A DNA stretch of 64,000 bases from Mytilus edulis (taxonomy: Eukaryota > Mollusca > Bivalvia > Mytilida > Mytilidae). Of this stretch, positions 33,756 through 47,261 are shown in pieces (within the stretch, counting starts at the first letter, position 1; the number at the start of each line of letters is the position of its first letter). The position numbers were made by a program, and so were the translations under genes. Location: assembly GCF_963676685.1 (NCBI RefSeq), contig NC_092356.1, positions 22,803,750 through 22,867,749 of the forward strand, in the 5' to 3' direction. Under the pieces are notes generated by a model. That model ran no database searches, was not told the origin of the DNA, and worked only from the letters and a program-made list of their open reading frames with translations.

Positions 33756-34016
33756 ATAAAGGCAACAGTAGTATACCGGTGTTCAAAAGTCATAAATCAT
33801 TGAGAGAAAACAAATCCTGGTTACACACTAAAACCGAGGGAAACACATTATAACTATAAGAGGAAAACAACGACACAACAGAAACACTGAAGTGCAACAA
33901 AAAACAAACGACAATGCAAAATACATTGAAAAGAACTACATGTATTAGATAACAACTGCCATATTCCTGAATTGATACAGGACATTTAAAGAATAAATGG
34001 TGGGTTGAACCTGGAA
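33756..34016 (+). repeat. Dispersed repeat family 1 copy
   Basis: A near full-length copy, from ATAAAGGCAACAGTAGTATA to GTGGGTTGAACCTGGAAC. Confidence 0.85.
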
Positions 34017-36786
34017 CAAAGGTGTTTAAAGACCTTGATTATTCACAGTAGTAGGAGTTCCGGCGCTGTATTTACAAAGGTGTTGTAAAATGATAAAATA
34101 TTGGAGTTTATCGTTAAATAGTGACAACTAGATTCTGCAAAGCTGTTATGGTAAAATGCTGGATTGTAGCTATGTCATAAGTAAAGATCAATTTAATATT
34201 GTTATGTAACTTCAGAGATTTATTAGTTATTAAGTAATAACTATAGCCAAAAGAAGATGTGATGATTGCCAATGAGACAACTCTCCGGCAGACATCAAAT
34301 GACGTAGATGTAAGCAGTAATAAGTCACCGTACATGTCTAGTTGACACACACTGTTATAAACAAAGTCAATAAAAACAGAGGGCTATTGATAGATATATA
34401 GCTGATGCAAACGGATCGCCTGACTGTCAGTCTTTTAAATACATGTACATGTATGACAGTCATTGTTTGCCGTTTTTCGCAGTAGTCTGTTAATGATAAA
34501 CCGTTACTAATCAAATGTCGTCTTCATGCGATTGACTAGAACATTAAAACTGGAAGGCTTGTAGATATAGACAGAAACGCGAGAATCTGTAATGCGTGCA
34601 ACTGAAATTCTATAGAGGATGAATGACATTTTATTTACGAATGTATTATATGTGAAGAAATTCGTATATAGATTTAGATATTATTGCTAGAGAAATCCAT
34701 CCGCATTCAAACTTACAAAATTGTAACTGTTCGTAATTTAGAAGAACTTTAGGATATTTGAAAGTATTCATACATTGCTGAAATAGAATAGAGAATTCAA
34801 ACGGGGATTGTATCAAAGAGACCAGACGAGAGAGCAAAAACAGTTCGAGACCCTTAACAATTATGTGTACTAGCTCAGCGAAATGAAGGCCACACTAAAC
34901 TGCGAAACATACAAATGAACCAAACTGGAAGAATTGATAATTTCTAATTTTCTAAAATCAAGCTCCAAAATTGTATAAATTGATATTAAGCTATTTTATT
35001 TAATTTCATAAATTGTATTAATGAATTACCACATAGTACTATGTTACTATTAGCTGTGTTGCTTTTGAATGAATATTATAATATAAATGAATTGTCATCA
35101 AGCTTTTCACCTATAAAAAAAATCTTGAAGGCCTAGGTCTTCTCCCAAAGATGAAAGTTCTTGTCCTTAAATTACGTTCGCCTGCTATTGAAGAAAAAAA
35201 TTGATTCAAAGGCAAAACTTCTAAAAATGTACCATGCAAATTAATACTGAATTATCTGATTTTACATATCTCAAATTAATAAATCTAAATATTTTAGTTT
35301 TAAAAAACCATAGTGTGTTCCGGAGAGACACCCCCCCCCTCTTCTCTTTCTCATTGCGTTTTAGGTGGTCTGTTTAATTGAAGTATACTTCAACTTTTAT
35401 AAATGTAAACCACATTTAAAATTTAAACTATATATAAAGTTGTGGTATACCACAACGATTGATCCTTATATCTATATAGCTGGAGGGAAAATACAGAACA
35501 AACGACTTAAAGGAAGAAAAATATATAGTATTTTTTAATTTAAAGCAAGAGGTTTTTACCAATAATTTTGAAATTTATAAAATTATTGATCTTACCTGCT
35601 ATCTGGTGGACCAATTATTTTGTATCTAGCAAATACTCACACCTTTGCAGACTTTTATATTTTGTATATGTTATGTTTATTTATTCATGCATATCAAATA
35701 TGTAAATAAATGAATATTAATATTCACGAGTCTACTTATTGCTGAACATTCACAATCGTACATTTATGATAATAAACATGTCATAACTTCACATATCCAC
35801 TTATTTACTTTATTTATTTAATTATAATATGATTTGGTATATATTAAAATGAGACAACTATCCATCAGAGACCAACAGACCCAAAACTGGTTTAAACTGC
35901 TTTGAACAAGACTGGATATATTGACCATTTGCTTTTTGTAAGAATCAGATGCTGGTCCTTAGTTTGGTCTGTTGTACGGTCTGTCCAATATTTTGGTAAT
36001 TCCCCGTTTCCTTTTTATGTATTATATAAAAGTTATATATCATACAACTGAGCAATGCAAGATGTCGTTTTAAAATAAAAGTAATGTATCCATCAATTAC
36101 AAACATAGTACTGTAGTGTCCCAAATCAGGAATATGACAGTTGCTTTCCATTATTTAGTTGTGTTTGAGCTTTTGATTTCGCCATTTTATAAAGGACTTT
36201 CCGTTTTGAATTTCCCTAAGAGTTCGATATTTTTGTTATGTTATTTGTTTTGACTCGAAAAGTCTTTCATTTATTATGAATATCCATCAAAAGTTCTATT
36301 GCAGGAAGATTTTTGTACTTCATTGTACCAGTTTTATACAAAAAAATAATCCGGGAAAATTATATAAAATACTTAATTATTTGGATCATAATGAAAAAGG
36401 GGCATACTTGCTGTCTTCAAAAACAGATCAACAACATACTGTTTGTTTTTTGTATAAAACAATCGTTTGTACCCAGGGTAGGCGATTCATTATTGAATTA
36501 TTATCTATTCTTATGAGAAAACATGTTATGATTGCACGTGATGCACCTATCTTCCAGCGAACACACTAGAGTACTCGCTGTTACTGTAAACTAGTATAAA
36601 GCAAATTACCGCTATTGAACCTATCGCTTCCAAGTTTATTCAATTATAAGTTTATTTAATTAAAGTTTATTTAAGTATAGATTTATCTGTTTATAACTTT
36701 ATTTAGTTTTAAATTTAATTCACACCACGTGTTCTTGTATTAACCAATAGATTTATTAAATTATACATTGAGGTATATTAATATCA
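34017..36786. other. Intergenic with scattered repeats
   Basis: Contains a family 2 piece on the minus strand (34240-34335) and a family 3 copy at 36110-36245. Open frames at 36276-36569 have no domain. No gene seen. Confidence 0.5.
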
Positions 36787-37555
36787 GCGTCCAGTTTCAA
36801 AAGCTGTCTTATCTTAGGATGGTCTTAGGACATATCTTAGTCCTAAGAGGGTTTCACAAAGTGGTCCTAAATAAGGACATCTCTTAAAGTTGATCATAAA
36901 GTTAGGACTACACGAGAGGTGTCTTATGATGATGGTCTTAGGATAGTCACACGTTTATTTATATAACTTACACTCATTTTGCAAATTATCTAACTATTAT
37001 CTAATTATCTATTCTCCTTTTCCTGCTCACAACTAAATCTTTTTTGGTTTACGGATTATCGTGATTTGTCAACAATGAAAATTCGATGTATTGGTATCAA
37101 GAACGCACGATTTTATCATTAAACCTTATTATAACCGATACAGTGACACATTGAATTCAACTCACTTGAACAAAACAAAACAAATGTTTTAATTTTATAT
37201 CTTTTTCTCAATTTTGATTTAAAGTTCATATGTATATTAGAGTATTATTAATATATTATTTATATAAATTACACTTATTTTTTATATTAATTTTGCAAAT
37301 TATCTAATTATCAATACGCTGAGTAATTTATGGGAAAGACATACTAAAATTTACATGAATTTTTCCATAAATCCATGTTAATATTTGAAAATTGAAAGAA
37401 TTTGCGACAGGTTTAGGATATCTTTCCTAAGACAATCCAAAACAGCTTCGAGGCGAGGTCTGATGTCCTAGGATAGTCATAAGAGGATCATAAGACATGT
37501 CCTGACATATATCTTATGACAGGTCTAAGGATAGCTTCGTGAAACCGGCCCCAGA
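36787..37555. mobile_element. Foldback element with GGTTTCACGAAGCT-type ends
   Basis: The left end CCAGTTTCAAAAGCTGTCTT pairs with the complement of the right end (AAGGATAGCTTCGTGAAACC + GGCCCCAG). Both ends also carry many CTTAGGAC and TCCTAAG words in opposite orientation. The interior is AT-rich, so this is a non-autonomous element of about 770 bp. Confidence 0.65.
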
Positions 37556-38869
37556 TTATTACATGACATTTATCATATCAGATGTATCATCAGCCCAATG
37601 TTCAATATCAACCCAAGAGCCGAAGGTGGTCATTTAAAGTCTAATTAAAGATCGACGTTTCCCGTTTACATTAGACTTGAGATCGATCTAATTTACTATC
37701 TTCCAAAACTTATACAAGTGCACCTGTATCTGTATTAGGATCAAGTAAAGTACTCAGATGTCATAGTTCTCCGTACATATGATCTTAGTTGTATTAACGA
37801 TCTATTAGTGGAAGGATGGCCATATACTGATGTAATTGTAAGAATGGTATTATCACACATAAAACCCCCAAAACATTGTAATTTATGACAGCAATATTTC
37901 ATTTTGTCATATAATTATTGTATTTTGTCAAGAAACCGACAATTTAAGGACTTGGTAATAATAAAAAGAAGTTTGCTAAACAATAAATTTGACACCAATA
38001 AACAGTTATAAAACAGTTATTATTATTCTTAGTTTATATAATTTGTTATGGTCAATGCGAAACCAATTTTTAGGTCATACACTAAAGAGGTAAAATCAAC
38101 TTTTGTCTGAATCAAACGAACAATTTTATGATAACATTGTTACCGTAAATAGTTTGCTGGTAAAATAAACGAAAACATTTGAATTGATTAAAATCGGGGG
38201 AGAATACTATATCCCTAATTTTGTTTTGTATCATTTTCGATCAAATGTCATTTCGTGGCGAATCAACAAAAGACTTACTCAATAACAACCTTTATTATGT
38301 ACGTCTATTTTTATTATCCAGGATTCAACTGTACCCCGCAGCTCTCGAGGGGTGCTCCGAATAACGGAGGAATATACCAGTACATAAATACATTATACAG
38401 TTTTATGTATATGAAATATATGAAATATATATCGTTTATAGTTTATTAGAAGAAGAAAAAAAGATTATTGAAAAGAATATGACAAAACGTGGACAGGAAT
38501 ATCTAATAAAAAATTTACTTGTTAAATAATATGTTAACTTGGCTAGTTGTGTAAGGCCCGTCCTTTGCACTTTTAAGCCACTTTAAGATTGACATTACAA
38601 AAATAAAAATAATCTTGAATGACAGGAATTTTATGTATGTATATCATTTTGTCATATATTTATTATCTGTTGTCAAAAAAGACTAACTATTACTATAAAA
38701 TAGAAGTTAATCATACACATAATTAATTACTATTAAATAAATAGATCTTCGATAAATGTTAAACAAAATGGTGATTTCTTGTTTATACAAATGAACTGAA
38801 AGACACAATTGTGTTCCGGTTCAATTAGTTTATTATATTCAAAAGTTTAAGGATGAAGTAACATTCGAC
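37556..38869. other. Intergenic, no gene recognised
   Basis: AT-rich; nothing supported on either strand. Confidence 0.5.
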
Positions 38870-39765
38870 CATTATTCACAATAAATAAAAAAGAGTTATG
38901 TGATATAGACACATTGGATAAGCGTTGATTTTAGAAAACGAAAACTTTTTCGACCGTTCGTAGCATTTCAATGTGTTAAAATACACTTAGGGTCAAGCGA
39001 CCGATCAATGTGCTTTGTACAAATGATGCTAACAAATACATTTGTTAGAAGTAACATGATGCTAGTCTTTTGTTGAGAGGGAATAGAGAGGTAAATTGTC
39101 TTCAGTGAGATGTTATCTGCATTTTCCATTTTTTAAATCATGTTTTCAGGGACCTACTCACTCATTCATTTAAAACAGACCTGCCAAATATTGGCCGATA
39201 ATATGAAACAGTTCACAGAAATACACCATAAAGGTCACTAATCTAAGACAGGTCACAGTAATGTACCATATTTGTCGATGATAAATAAAAGTTCACCAAA
39301 ATACACCATAATGGTCTATTATATAAAGTAGTTTACAGAAATGCAGTATAAATGTCGATTGCATAAGGCAGTTCACAGAAATTTACAAAAATTATCGCTT
39401 ATATAACAGTACAAATTTTGAAATCTTGATACGCCCTAAGTAGTTCCCCAACTAAACTTTTTGTACTAATTTAGTACTTATGGGGTCAGTTTCTAACAGT
39501 CGATGAATTATTTGATATATAGCAAAAAAAAAATTATTACATTATTATATATGTATTTTATATGAATAAGTATTATTTATATACATAATTTAGTATATAT
39601 AAATATGAATTATGTGAACAAAAAATCGAAGGGTGCTGTGGACCGGTCATGGCTTCATGAGGTCAAATTTTAATTGACTTTTAACGTATGGCAGATGTTC
39701 AACTCAAACCATTAAAAGTTTCCATGTCAACATATTTTTGAATTGAATACAATTTTTAAGGTTTT
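38870..39765. repeat. Diverged ~2-kb block repeat, copy 1
   Basis: Landmarks are GGTCAAGCGACCGATCA, AGGTAAATTGTCTTCAGTGA, a 43-bp sub-repeat array (39205-39410), GGTCAGTTTCTAACAGTCGA and GACCGGTCATGGC. The same landmarks recur in order near 40640-41735 and partly at 43140-43500 and 45040-45830. Confidence 0.75.
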
Positions 39766-39844
39766 GTTAAATATCAATCGGGAAAAAGATTGCTAAGGTT
39801 TCATCCACCATTTTGTGTATAAGAAAATGACTGTTTTAAGTCAT

Positions 39845-39975
39845 GAATTTGACTGTTGTTATCCATTCGTTTGATGTGTTTGAGCTTTTGATTGTGCCAT
39901 TTGATTAGGGACTTTCCATTTTGAATTGTCCTCAGTGTTCGGTATTTTTGTTATTTTATTTTTCACTTTCCCTAC
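39845..39975 (+). repeat. Dispersed repeat family 3 copy
   Basis: It carries TTCGTTTGATGTGTTTGAGC and GATTAGGGACTTTCCATTTT. Other copies: 8895-9000, 36110-36245, 49590-49720, 53195-53465, 55740-56020 and 56270-56470. Confidence 0.8.
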
Positions 39976-40639
39976 ACAATGCATAGGATTTATCGTCAAA
40001 GACCCGACATGCTGAAAAATATATGAGTACATATTGCACAGTCAAAATATCCCATGTACACTGTTCCCTTATTATGGGTTTCAATGTTGGACTAAGGAAC
40101 CCGAAACCGTAATACTTTAATACCCAGGACAACACTTAGGTTTCGTGTTAAAAAATAGTTATAAACCAGTCAATGGACGTGACGACAAGTTTGGATACTG
40201 TAAATTCAGAAAAGTATTGCTAGCTTTTATTAATACGTATTTTGAAGAAGGAAACATAAATACGAGGATAAGTATTATCCTTATATTGGTGAAAAAACCT
40301 GTTCAAATACATACATGTTGTTAATTTCTGTGTCATTTGGTCTCCAGTGGAGTTTTGTATCATTGGCAATCATACCACATCTTTTTTTTTATATTTGATA
40401 AAATAATGTGAATTGTTATTAGTAATTGCGAGTACTATTATTCTGGTATTTTGTGTCTAATATCTTTTTATGTGAGTTGTGATACAGCCTGTTCAAAGTC
40501 AGGATATTTAATAAACGTAAATGTGTGTGCTTACATATTGGAACTTCATTAATGCTGTTTAAATAAATAATATGCCTTGATACATAAAAATGCTAATTAC
40601 ACTAAAAATTTGAAAATAATCAGCATTAAGCAATTACAC
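39976..40639. other. Intergenic with a partial family 2 repeat
   Basis: A family 2 tail lies at 40310-40390. Nothing else recognised. Confidence 0.5.
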
Positions 40640-41735
40640 ATATACCCTTTGGAGGTCCCTCAATATAACCTTTTTGTACTAATGTTTATTCGTATGGTCA
40701 AATACAAAACGACGATTAACTATTTAATGTACAATAACACGATTTATTAAATTCTAATGTATGTAGGTTTTGGCATAAGTATTACAACTATTTATATAAA
40801 ACATACCATATACAAAAAATCATTATAGAAAAAAAAGAACGATCCTTTTGACCGTACGTGGTATTACAAGGTGTCAAAATAATCTTACGGTCAAGCGACC
40901 GATCACAGTGTTTTGTACAAACGATGCTACAAATAAATGTTAGAAATGACACGATGATAGTCTTTTATCTAGAGGGAACAGCGAGGTAAATTGTCTTCAG
41001 TGAAGATGTTATCTGCATTTTCCATTATTCAAATCATGTTTTCAAAGACCTAATCACTGATTCATTTAAGACAGAAATGCACAACATAAGTCGATATTAT
41101 AAAACAGTTCACAGATATACACGATAATGGTCACTTATCTAAGATTCTTCACATTTGAAATCTTAAACGTTAGAACACGTGCCCTAAGTTTTTACCACAT
41201 GTGGAGCAGGATCTGGTTACCCTTCGGGAGCACCTTAGATCATCCCCGGTTTTTGGTGGGGTTCGTGTTGCTTAGTCATTAACGTTTAATGTTGTGTCTT
41301 GTGTATTATTATTTGTCTGTTTGTCTTTTTTTTTTCAGCCATGGCGTTGTCAGATTATTTTCAATCTATGAGTTTGACTGTCCCTCTAGTATCTTCCGCC
41401 CTTCTTTTAGTTCGTCAACTAATTTTTTTGTTCTAATTTTTATATTGGGTCAGTTACTAACCGTCGACGAATTATTTGATATACAACAAAAAGATTTATT
41501 ACATTCTTATGTATGTATATAATATGCATAAGTACTATTTATATATACAAATAAGTATGTATAAATATGAATTATGAGAACAAAATAATCGAACGGTGCT
41601 TTTGACCGGTCATGGCCACATAAGGTCAAATTGTAATTGACTTTGAACGTTAGACAGATGTTCAACTCAAGCCATGAAAAGTGTTCTTGTAAACATGCAT
41701 ATTTTTGAATTTAATACATCTTTTGTTAAACAAAA
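40640..41735. repeat. Diverged block repeat, copy 2, interrupted by another repeat
   Basis: Same order of landmarks as copy 1 (GGTCAAGCGACCGATCACAG, GGTAAATTGTCTTCAGTGAA, GGTCAGTTACTAACCGTCGA, GACCGGTCATGGCC). At 41195-41425 it contains a separate dispersed repeat (CCACATGTGGAGCAGGATCT ... GAGTTTGACTGTCCCTCTAG), also found at 46980-47190 and 56965-57035. Confidence 0.75.
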
Positions 41736-43139
41736 AATCGTGCTGTTACCATGTCCTGTTTTAACAGTAAACCCCAATTTCTCTGCGACTGACTATTTCC
41801 TGCAAGCTTAAAAATCGTCACGATTAATCGATTACTATTTCATAAATATTTCCACACGTCTCGGAATAAATACTTATCGCTCACTAAAAACAAACTCACG
41901 ATATTGGGGGAAGTGATGTTTTTTTGTTATTTCAGGTACTCGTATCAAAAATCAAACTGACCATTTTTCATATTTCCGACTATTGACTTCGGAATTTATG
42001 TTTTTTTCGACCGGTTACATTCTCTGTGGTAGGACCACCTGGTGCAGGGTCAATAAAGGGGAAAGTAAAAAGGTAAACTCAAGATTTTAATCGTAAAAGT
42101 TTTGAGAGAAAGTAAACTGTTTAATGCTGTCTATAAAGGACTAATTCATCGGTAACATTCAACTTTCCCCCAACATTGAACCGATTATGTACTTAGTATT
42201 TGATTTTACTTTATTCAGGTGCTCGTAATTGAAAGGGTACAAGGATGTCTCTCTTCAGATTACACGTAGGTAACCTGGAGAAAAAGTATAAAACCCGGAG
42301 TCAGAAGTCAGTAATATGAAATTGGTCTAAACCCGAACCTGCAATATTTGGTAGTTGTATAAGATAAACCACAAGAAGTTTTAAAGTTTATCAATCTTTA
42401 TGTACATGGGTTTTATATCGAAGACCTGACACTTTTTGTCAAATAGTTAAATTATACTTTGCCAAATAATGGAATAAAAAATATCAAAAATTACTTCCTG
42501 GGTTGTAAAATGTCAAACCATTGTTAATGACGTCGAAACTTCTAAATTCAAACTCATTAAACTAACCCCCGAGTCTTTATCAGGTACGTGTCTGCTTGTT
42601 TGTTTTAAAACCCCCTTTTTTAAATTTCTGATCATTTCTTCTTTTTCAAAATTAAACCAGACTTTCCATGGAATGATTTCAGTTGTATGTAGTTTTATGA
42701 CTTTTAGCATATTCTTAAAACGTATTCAAAGGAGGGAAATAAAGCAGTAAAACCCAGTCAACTAATAAACTTAAATCTGTGTTTTGACATATTTTTATTG
42801 TACCTTAATATGTTTATTTATGCTGTTAAACTGAATGATATGTCTTGATATATATCTAAAATGCAAACTAACTTAATAATAATTATGTTTTACAAGTTTT
42901 GAAAATAATCAACATTAAGGAGGTTCGAAGGTACAAAACTCTCAGCAAAATTTTAAATATTTTATTTTTCATTTCAAATTTTATCTATTACACTATTAGT
43001 TGTTACTTCATGATTGGTACAAAAATCAATAAAAAACCTCGATTTGTTTTGGCCCCAGATGACTTTTAAAATTATAATATTGAAAAAGCTCCAAATTATC
43101 TCCCCTGGCATTTTTGCATTAAAATCTTATTTTTAAAAA
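41736..43139. other. Intergenic, no gene recognised
   Basis: AT-rich; short ORFs such as 42513-42710 have no domain. Confidence 0.5.
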
Positions 43140-43500
43140 AAAATTGATTTAGTCCAGCGAGCCCCTTAAGCGTAATAACATGTTCCCTCCATATAAACTT
43201 TTGTGGTCAGTTACAAAACATAAATCAATTATTTGATGGACAATATAACAATTGATTTGCTTCTTATGTATGTATTTGTTTTGCATAAGAACTATTTATA
43301 TAAAACTTAGTATATATGAATATAAATCATGGGAACAAAACAAATGAACGATGCGTTTGACCAATCATTTCCTAACTATGTGTCAAAGTACTCTTAGGAT
43401 CAAGCGTTCGACAAACAAGGATTTTAGTCTCAACGAAAAAATTCTTCTCCCCTTTCCAAATTCTTATAAATAAATAAGAATATGTAAGAACTAACATGAT
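43140..43500. repeat. Diverged block repeat, copy 3 (partial)
   Basis: It shares GGTCAGTTACAAAACATAAA, TTATATAAAACTTAGTATAT and a degraded GGATCAAGCGTTCGAC with copies 1 and 2. Confidence 0.55.
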
Positions 43501-43654
43501 TTAATTAGAGGGGAAAGTAATTACAGCCAATTGCATCGAGAGTGTAGGCAAAGGTAATAACTTTGGTTAGCTTGCTTGCTAGAAGAACCGTGAATGCATT
43601 ATTAGGTTAGGTAAACTACCCTACAGACGCATGCAATGTATATGCATTGTAATT

Positions 43655-43865
43655 ATCAAAGGTACCAGGCTCATAATTTAATACGTCAGAAGCGCATTTC
43701 GTCTACATAAAACTCATTCGTGACACTCAGATCAAAATAGGTAGAAAGCCAAACAAGTACAAAGTTGAAGAGCATTGATGATTCAAATTCCTAAAAGTTT
43801 TGTCATATACGACTGAGGTTATCTATGCCTGGGATAAAAAAATCCTTAATGTTTCGAATAATTCA
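43655..43865 (+). repeat. Dispersed repeat with CGCATTTCGTCTACATAA
   Basis: Related copies are at 52318-52510 and 54460-54595 (partial); all share GTTGAAGAGCATTGA and CGTCTACATAAGACTCAT-type sequence. Confidence 0.8.
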
Positions 43866-44578
43866 TACTTTTTTGTAATCAGTAAATTTATCAAAATGAC
43901 CAATATAATAAATATTCATGTCAACATCGAAGTGCTGACTACAGGGATGGTGATACCATCGGGGACGTAACGTCCACCAGTAGTGGCATCGACCCAGTGG
44001 AGTAAATAGTTATTTAATGTATAACGTGTTGATTTCATTCCTTTTACAACACTATGCCAATACCGCTTCTGATGGGAGAAGGTATCAACAGCCCAGTACT
44101 ATCATGATTTGTAACGTACATTTCTAACATTTTCCGTTTATATTTTAAGAAATATAAAGAAATCAAGGTTTCGAATCCTTCAGGCAAAGTTGATCTTAGA
44201 TCGAGTTGCCCATTTTTAGATCCGTTTTGGTTATACAGCTCATAAACTTGTTCAGATCTTATAAATTTTGGCTTTCAAATATACAGCTTTGTAAATGTAA
44301 TGTATTTGTTGTAAACAGCAAGTTTTTAGGTTTATCGATCTTTATATGCATGGTGTTGATACCAATTACCTTACACTTTCTGTAAATAAATTAAAAAAAT
44401 CCTTGGCTAAAAAATGGACGCAAAAAACTCAACAATTACTTCCTTAGTTGTAATATGTCAAAATCAGTGTAAATTACATGAAGCTCATCGTACAATTTCC
44501 GGAGTCTTCATTTAGTACTTATCTGCTGGTTTGTCCTTAAATACCCCTTTTGAAAATTTTTGATTATGTCTCCAATGT

Positions 44579-44765
44579 AACTTAATTCTCCATTGGCGAA
44601 ATTTTACTTTAATGTCAATTAGCAAAGTGTAACTTGATTGTCAATTGCCAAAATGTTTCTTGATTCATAATTGTCAAAATGTAACTTGATTTTCAATTGA
44701 CAAAATGTTTCTTGATTCTCAATTGGCAAAATGTAAAATGATTATCCATTGGCAAAATGTAATTA
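44579..44765. repeat. Tandem repeat, about 7 copies of a 26-bp unit
   Basis: The unit AATGTAACTTGATTCTCAAT + TGGCAA is repeated with one to four differences per copy. Confidence 0.8.
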
Positions 44766-45039
44766 GATTTTTTAATTGAATATATTTGTAAAATCAAATA
44801 TAATTATTTGCCTTTTATACTTTTCTGAAACGAATTAGATTGTAACGCAGGGTTAAAACTTTCATAAACCCACTATATTCGTACACGTAAATATGTGTTT
44901 GATCACATATTTATACGTTATTTCTAAATATAAACAATTTGACTAGATATACATTTAAAATGAAAATAACTTAATTACACTTAAAGTATTTGAAATTATA
45001 GAAAAAAAATCAACATTAATCGTAAGAACAGGTACCATT

Positions 45040-45830
45040 TAGAGGTCCCTCGATATAACATTTTGTATTAATGTTTATTTATATGGTCAGTTAAAAACGA
45101 CTATGGACTATTTATTGCATGCTAATGTATGTATTTCTTGGCATACGTACTATAACTATAATATATACAATATACAGTATATGTAAAATTCCATTATACA
45201 ACAAAAATAAATAAACACTCGTGGCATTACAGTATGTCAAAATACTCGAAGGGTCAAGTGACCAATAACAGTACTTTGTACAACGATGGTTGTAGTCATG
45301 ACGTAAAATCGCTCTACTTTTCTGACTTCTATCAAATTAATGTAAAATAAATAACAAGATGCTAGTACGACGATGGTTGCAGTCATGACGTAAAATCGCT
45401 CTACTTTTCTGACTTCTATCAAATTAATGTAAAATAAATAAACATTATATTCGGGGTTTCTCTGTACCTATGAAATCCACGAAAATTGGTATCCAACGAA
45501 TATTAATGAATCCACAGACATATAGAACAGTTCACAAAAATACACCTAAATGGTCACTTATATAAGACATTTGACCAAAATACACCATAATGAACAAAAA
45601 TATACATAAATGGTCACTTATATAGGACAATTCACCAAATTACACCATAATTATATAACGAAACTTTACAATATTATAAGTTAGTTCAGTGAAATCTTCG
45701 ATAATGTTAGACATTTCACAGAAAGGAACCATAATGGTCTGAAATAGAGTACAGTTCACAAATGAGAATCATATCGGTCGATTTATTAAGACAGACTAAA
45801 GAAACTCACCCTAGTGGTGAAAATCTTAGA
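45040..45830. repeat. Diverged block repeat, copy 4, with local duplications
   Basis: It has GGTCAAGTGACCAATAACAG and a 43-bp sub-repeat array (GTTCACAAAAATACACC-type units at 45530-45800). Within it, 45284-45359 is repeated almost exactly at 45365-45440 (GATGGTTGTAGTCATGACGT). Confidence 0.7.
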
Positions 45831-46250
45831 GGTAACTTATGTAGACTAATACTGTGAACAAGTGCAAATTAAACTTTAGATATCATAGCGCATGTAAATA
45901 CTTTAGGATACCACTGCACATGTAAATACAAATCGATATACAGAAACTAATAAAAGACAATTTCTGTCATTTTACGAAGCAGTTTATCAAATATATTGTC
46001 TTCACATATATTTATATGAATATATTATGTATCGGTAATTTGGGGTTCGAATATTATTGTTAAGTATTAACGAAATCAATTCGTTGTGTTTATATGTCGC
46101 GTCCTTTTTGTCGTAATTTCTGTACATGACGTCACAATAAAAGAGTTTGTTGCGTCTCAGTTGAAGCCCATCAACGCTTTGTGTGAAAATTTTCGGTCAC
46201 ATGTGAGACTAGATTTTAGCCCTGTAAATATACCAACTGGATAACTTACA

Positions 46251-46372
46251 ATGTCTGTATATATTAATAACAAATATTTTATCCTAATTATGTTTATGAG
46301 TCTTGCAGGTGCTTTATATGCTCAGTTATTCGATAAGAAAGTTGGTGTGAAGTGTAACAATACTGATATTTT
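46251..46372 (+). CDS. Candidate first exon of a small secreted protein
   Basis: An ATG opens 40 codons that look like a signal peptide and mature start: a hydrophobic core (YFILIMFMSLAGALYAQ) followed by LFDKKVGVKCNNTDI. The frame then meets a perfect donor (TTTT|GTAAGT); without splicing it stops at TAA 46374-46376. I could not find a following exon in the next kilobase, so the rest of the protein is unknown. It could be an isolated exon, a dead gene, or chance. Confidence 0.3.
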
Positions 46373-46979
46373 GTAAGTGTTGTGTAAAACATGGATTTTG
46401 TAGTATCATTCGACCGTAACATTTTTGTAAATATTCATTTAATTTTAAACAGCTTGCGGTTAGTTTTGTAAATACTGACAAGTTACACAGAAAATTACAC
46501 GAATATAATGTTCAACGAAATACAAATTTTCAAAAGGAGTGTTTGCAGACTTTACCAAACCACAAAATTAATTATCCATGAACTACATTGAAGCTACAAT
46601 ATTCTCATTTAATCACTTTCTTGTATAGGTAAAACAAATACCTACATATGTATACAATCTAAGAAGAGGAACCACGCAGCCGTATTTTTCAATACTAAGT
46701 TGTAGCGAGATTGACATTGAGCAAATATTTGACGAGGACCTATTGCTAAATGGTTTTGATTTATTATAATATGAAACTTTGAGATGAGATTAGCAATTAA
46801 AACGGTATGCTTTTGCTTTAATATTTTCGTGACATTTTAAACAAATATTGTGCTTAAAAATTATCATCATAGAATAAAAGTTAAGTGTTAAATCATATCC
46901 TTTCTGTTGAAATACATGAATTTTAAAGGACATATATGATCCCAAGTATTTACAAAATGTAAAAAAAAAACGAAACAAC

Positions 46980-47190
46980 AATGAGCAGGATCTCCTTCAC
47001 CTTTCGGAGTACTCTTGATTACCCTTTGTTTTTGGTGGGTTAGTGTTACTCTATGTTTTTGCTTTATGTACCTGTGTACATAAACGTTATATAAACAGTT
47101 GTTTGTCTTTCATATTTTTTTGTTTTTTTTTTGTCTCTCTCTCTCTTAGACTAATGAGCTATGATTTCCCTGCGGTATCTTTGTATTTTT
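46980..47190 (+). repeat. Dispersed repeat copy at the PTCHD-like gene's 3' flank
   Basis: ATGAGCAGGATCTCCTTCAC + CTTTCGGAG ... TTTTTGGTGGGTTAGTG matches the copy at 41195-41425. Confidence 0.7.
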
Positions 47191-47255
47191 CTTCTTCAAG
47201 TAATGAAAAATGAAGAAAAAGGCACAGAACAATAAGAGTTATAAAATGAAGAATA

Positions 47256-47261
47256 TTTATT
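47256..47261 (-). terminator. Polyadenylation signal of the PTCHD-like gene
   Basis: AATAAA on the minus strand, about 117 bases after the stop codon at 47378. Confidence 0.6.

Noticed and set aside
36276..36569. 97-codon open frame
   Set aside because: No domain, no splice or promoter context, and a second overlapping frame is equally open.
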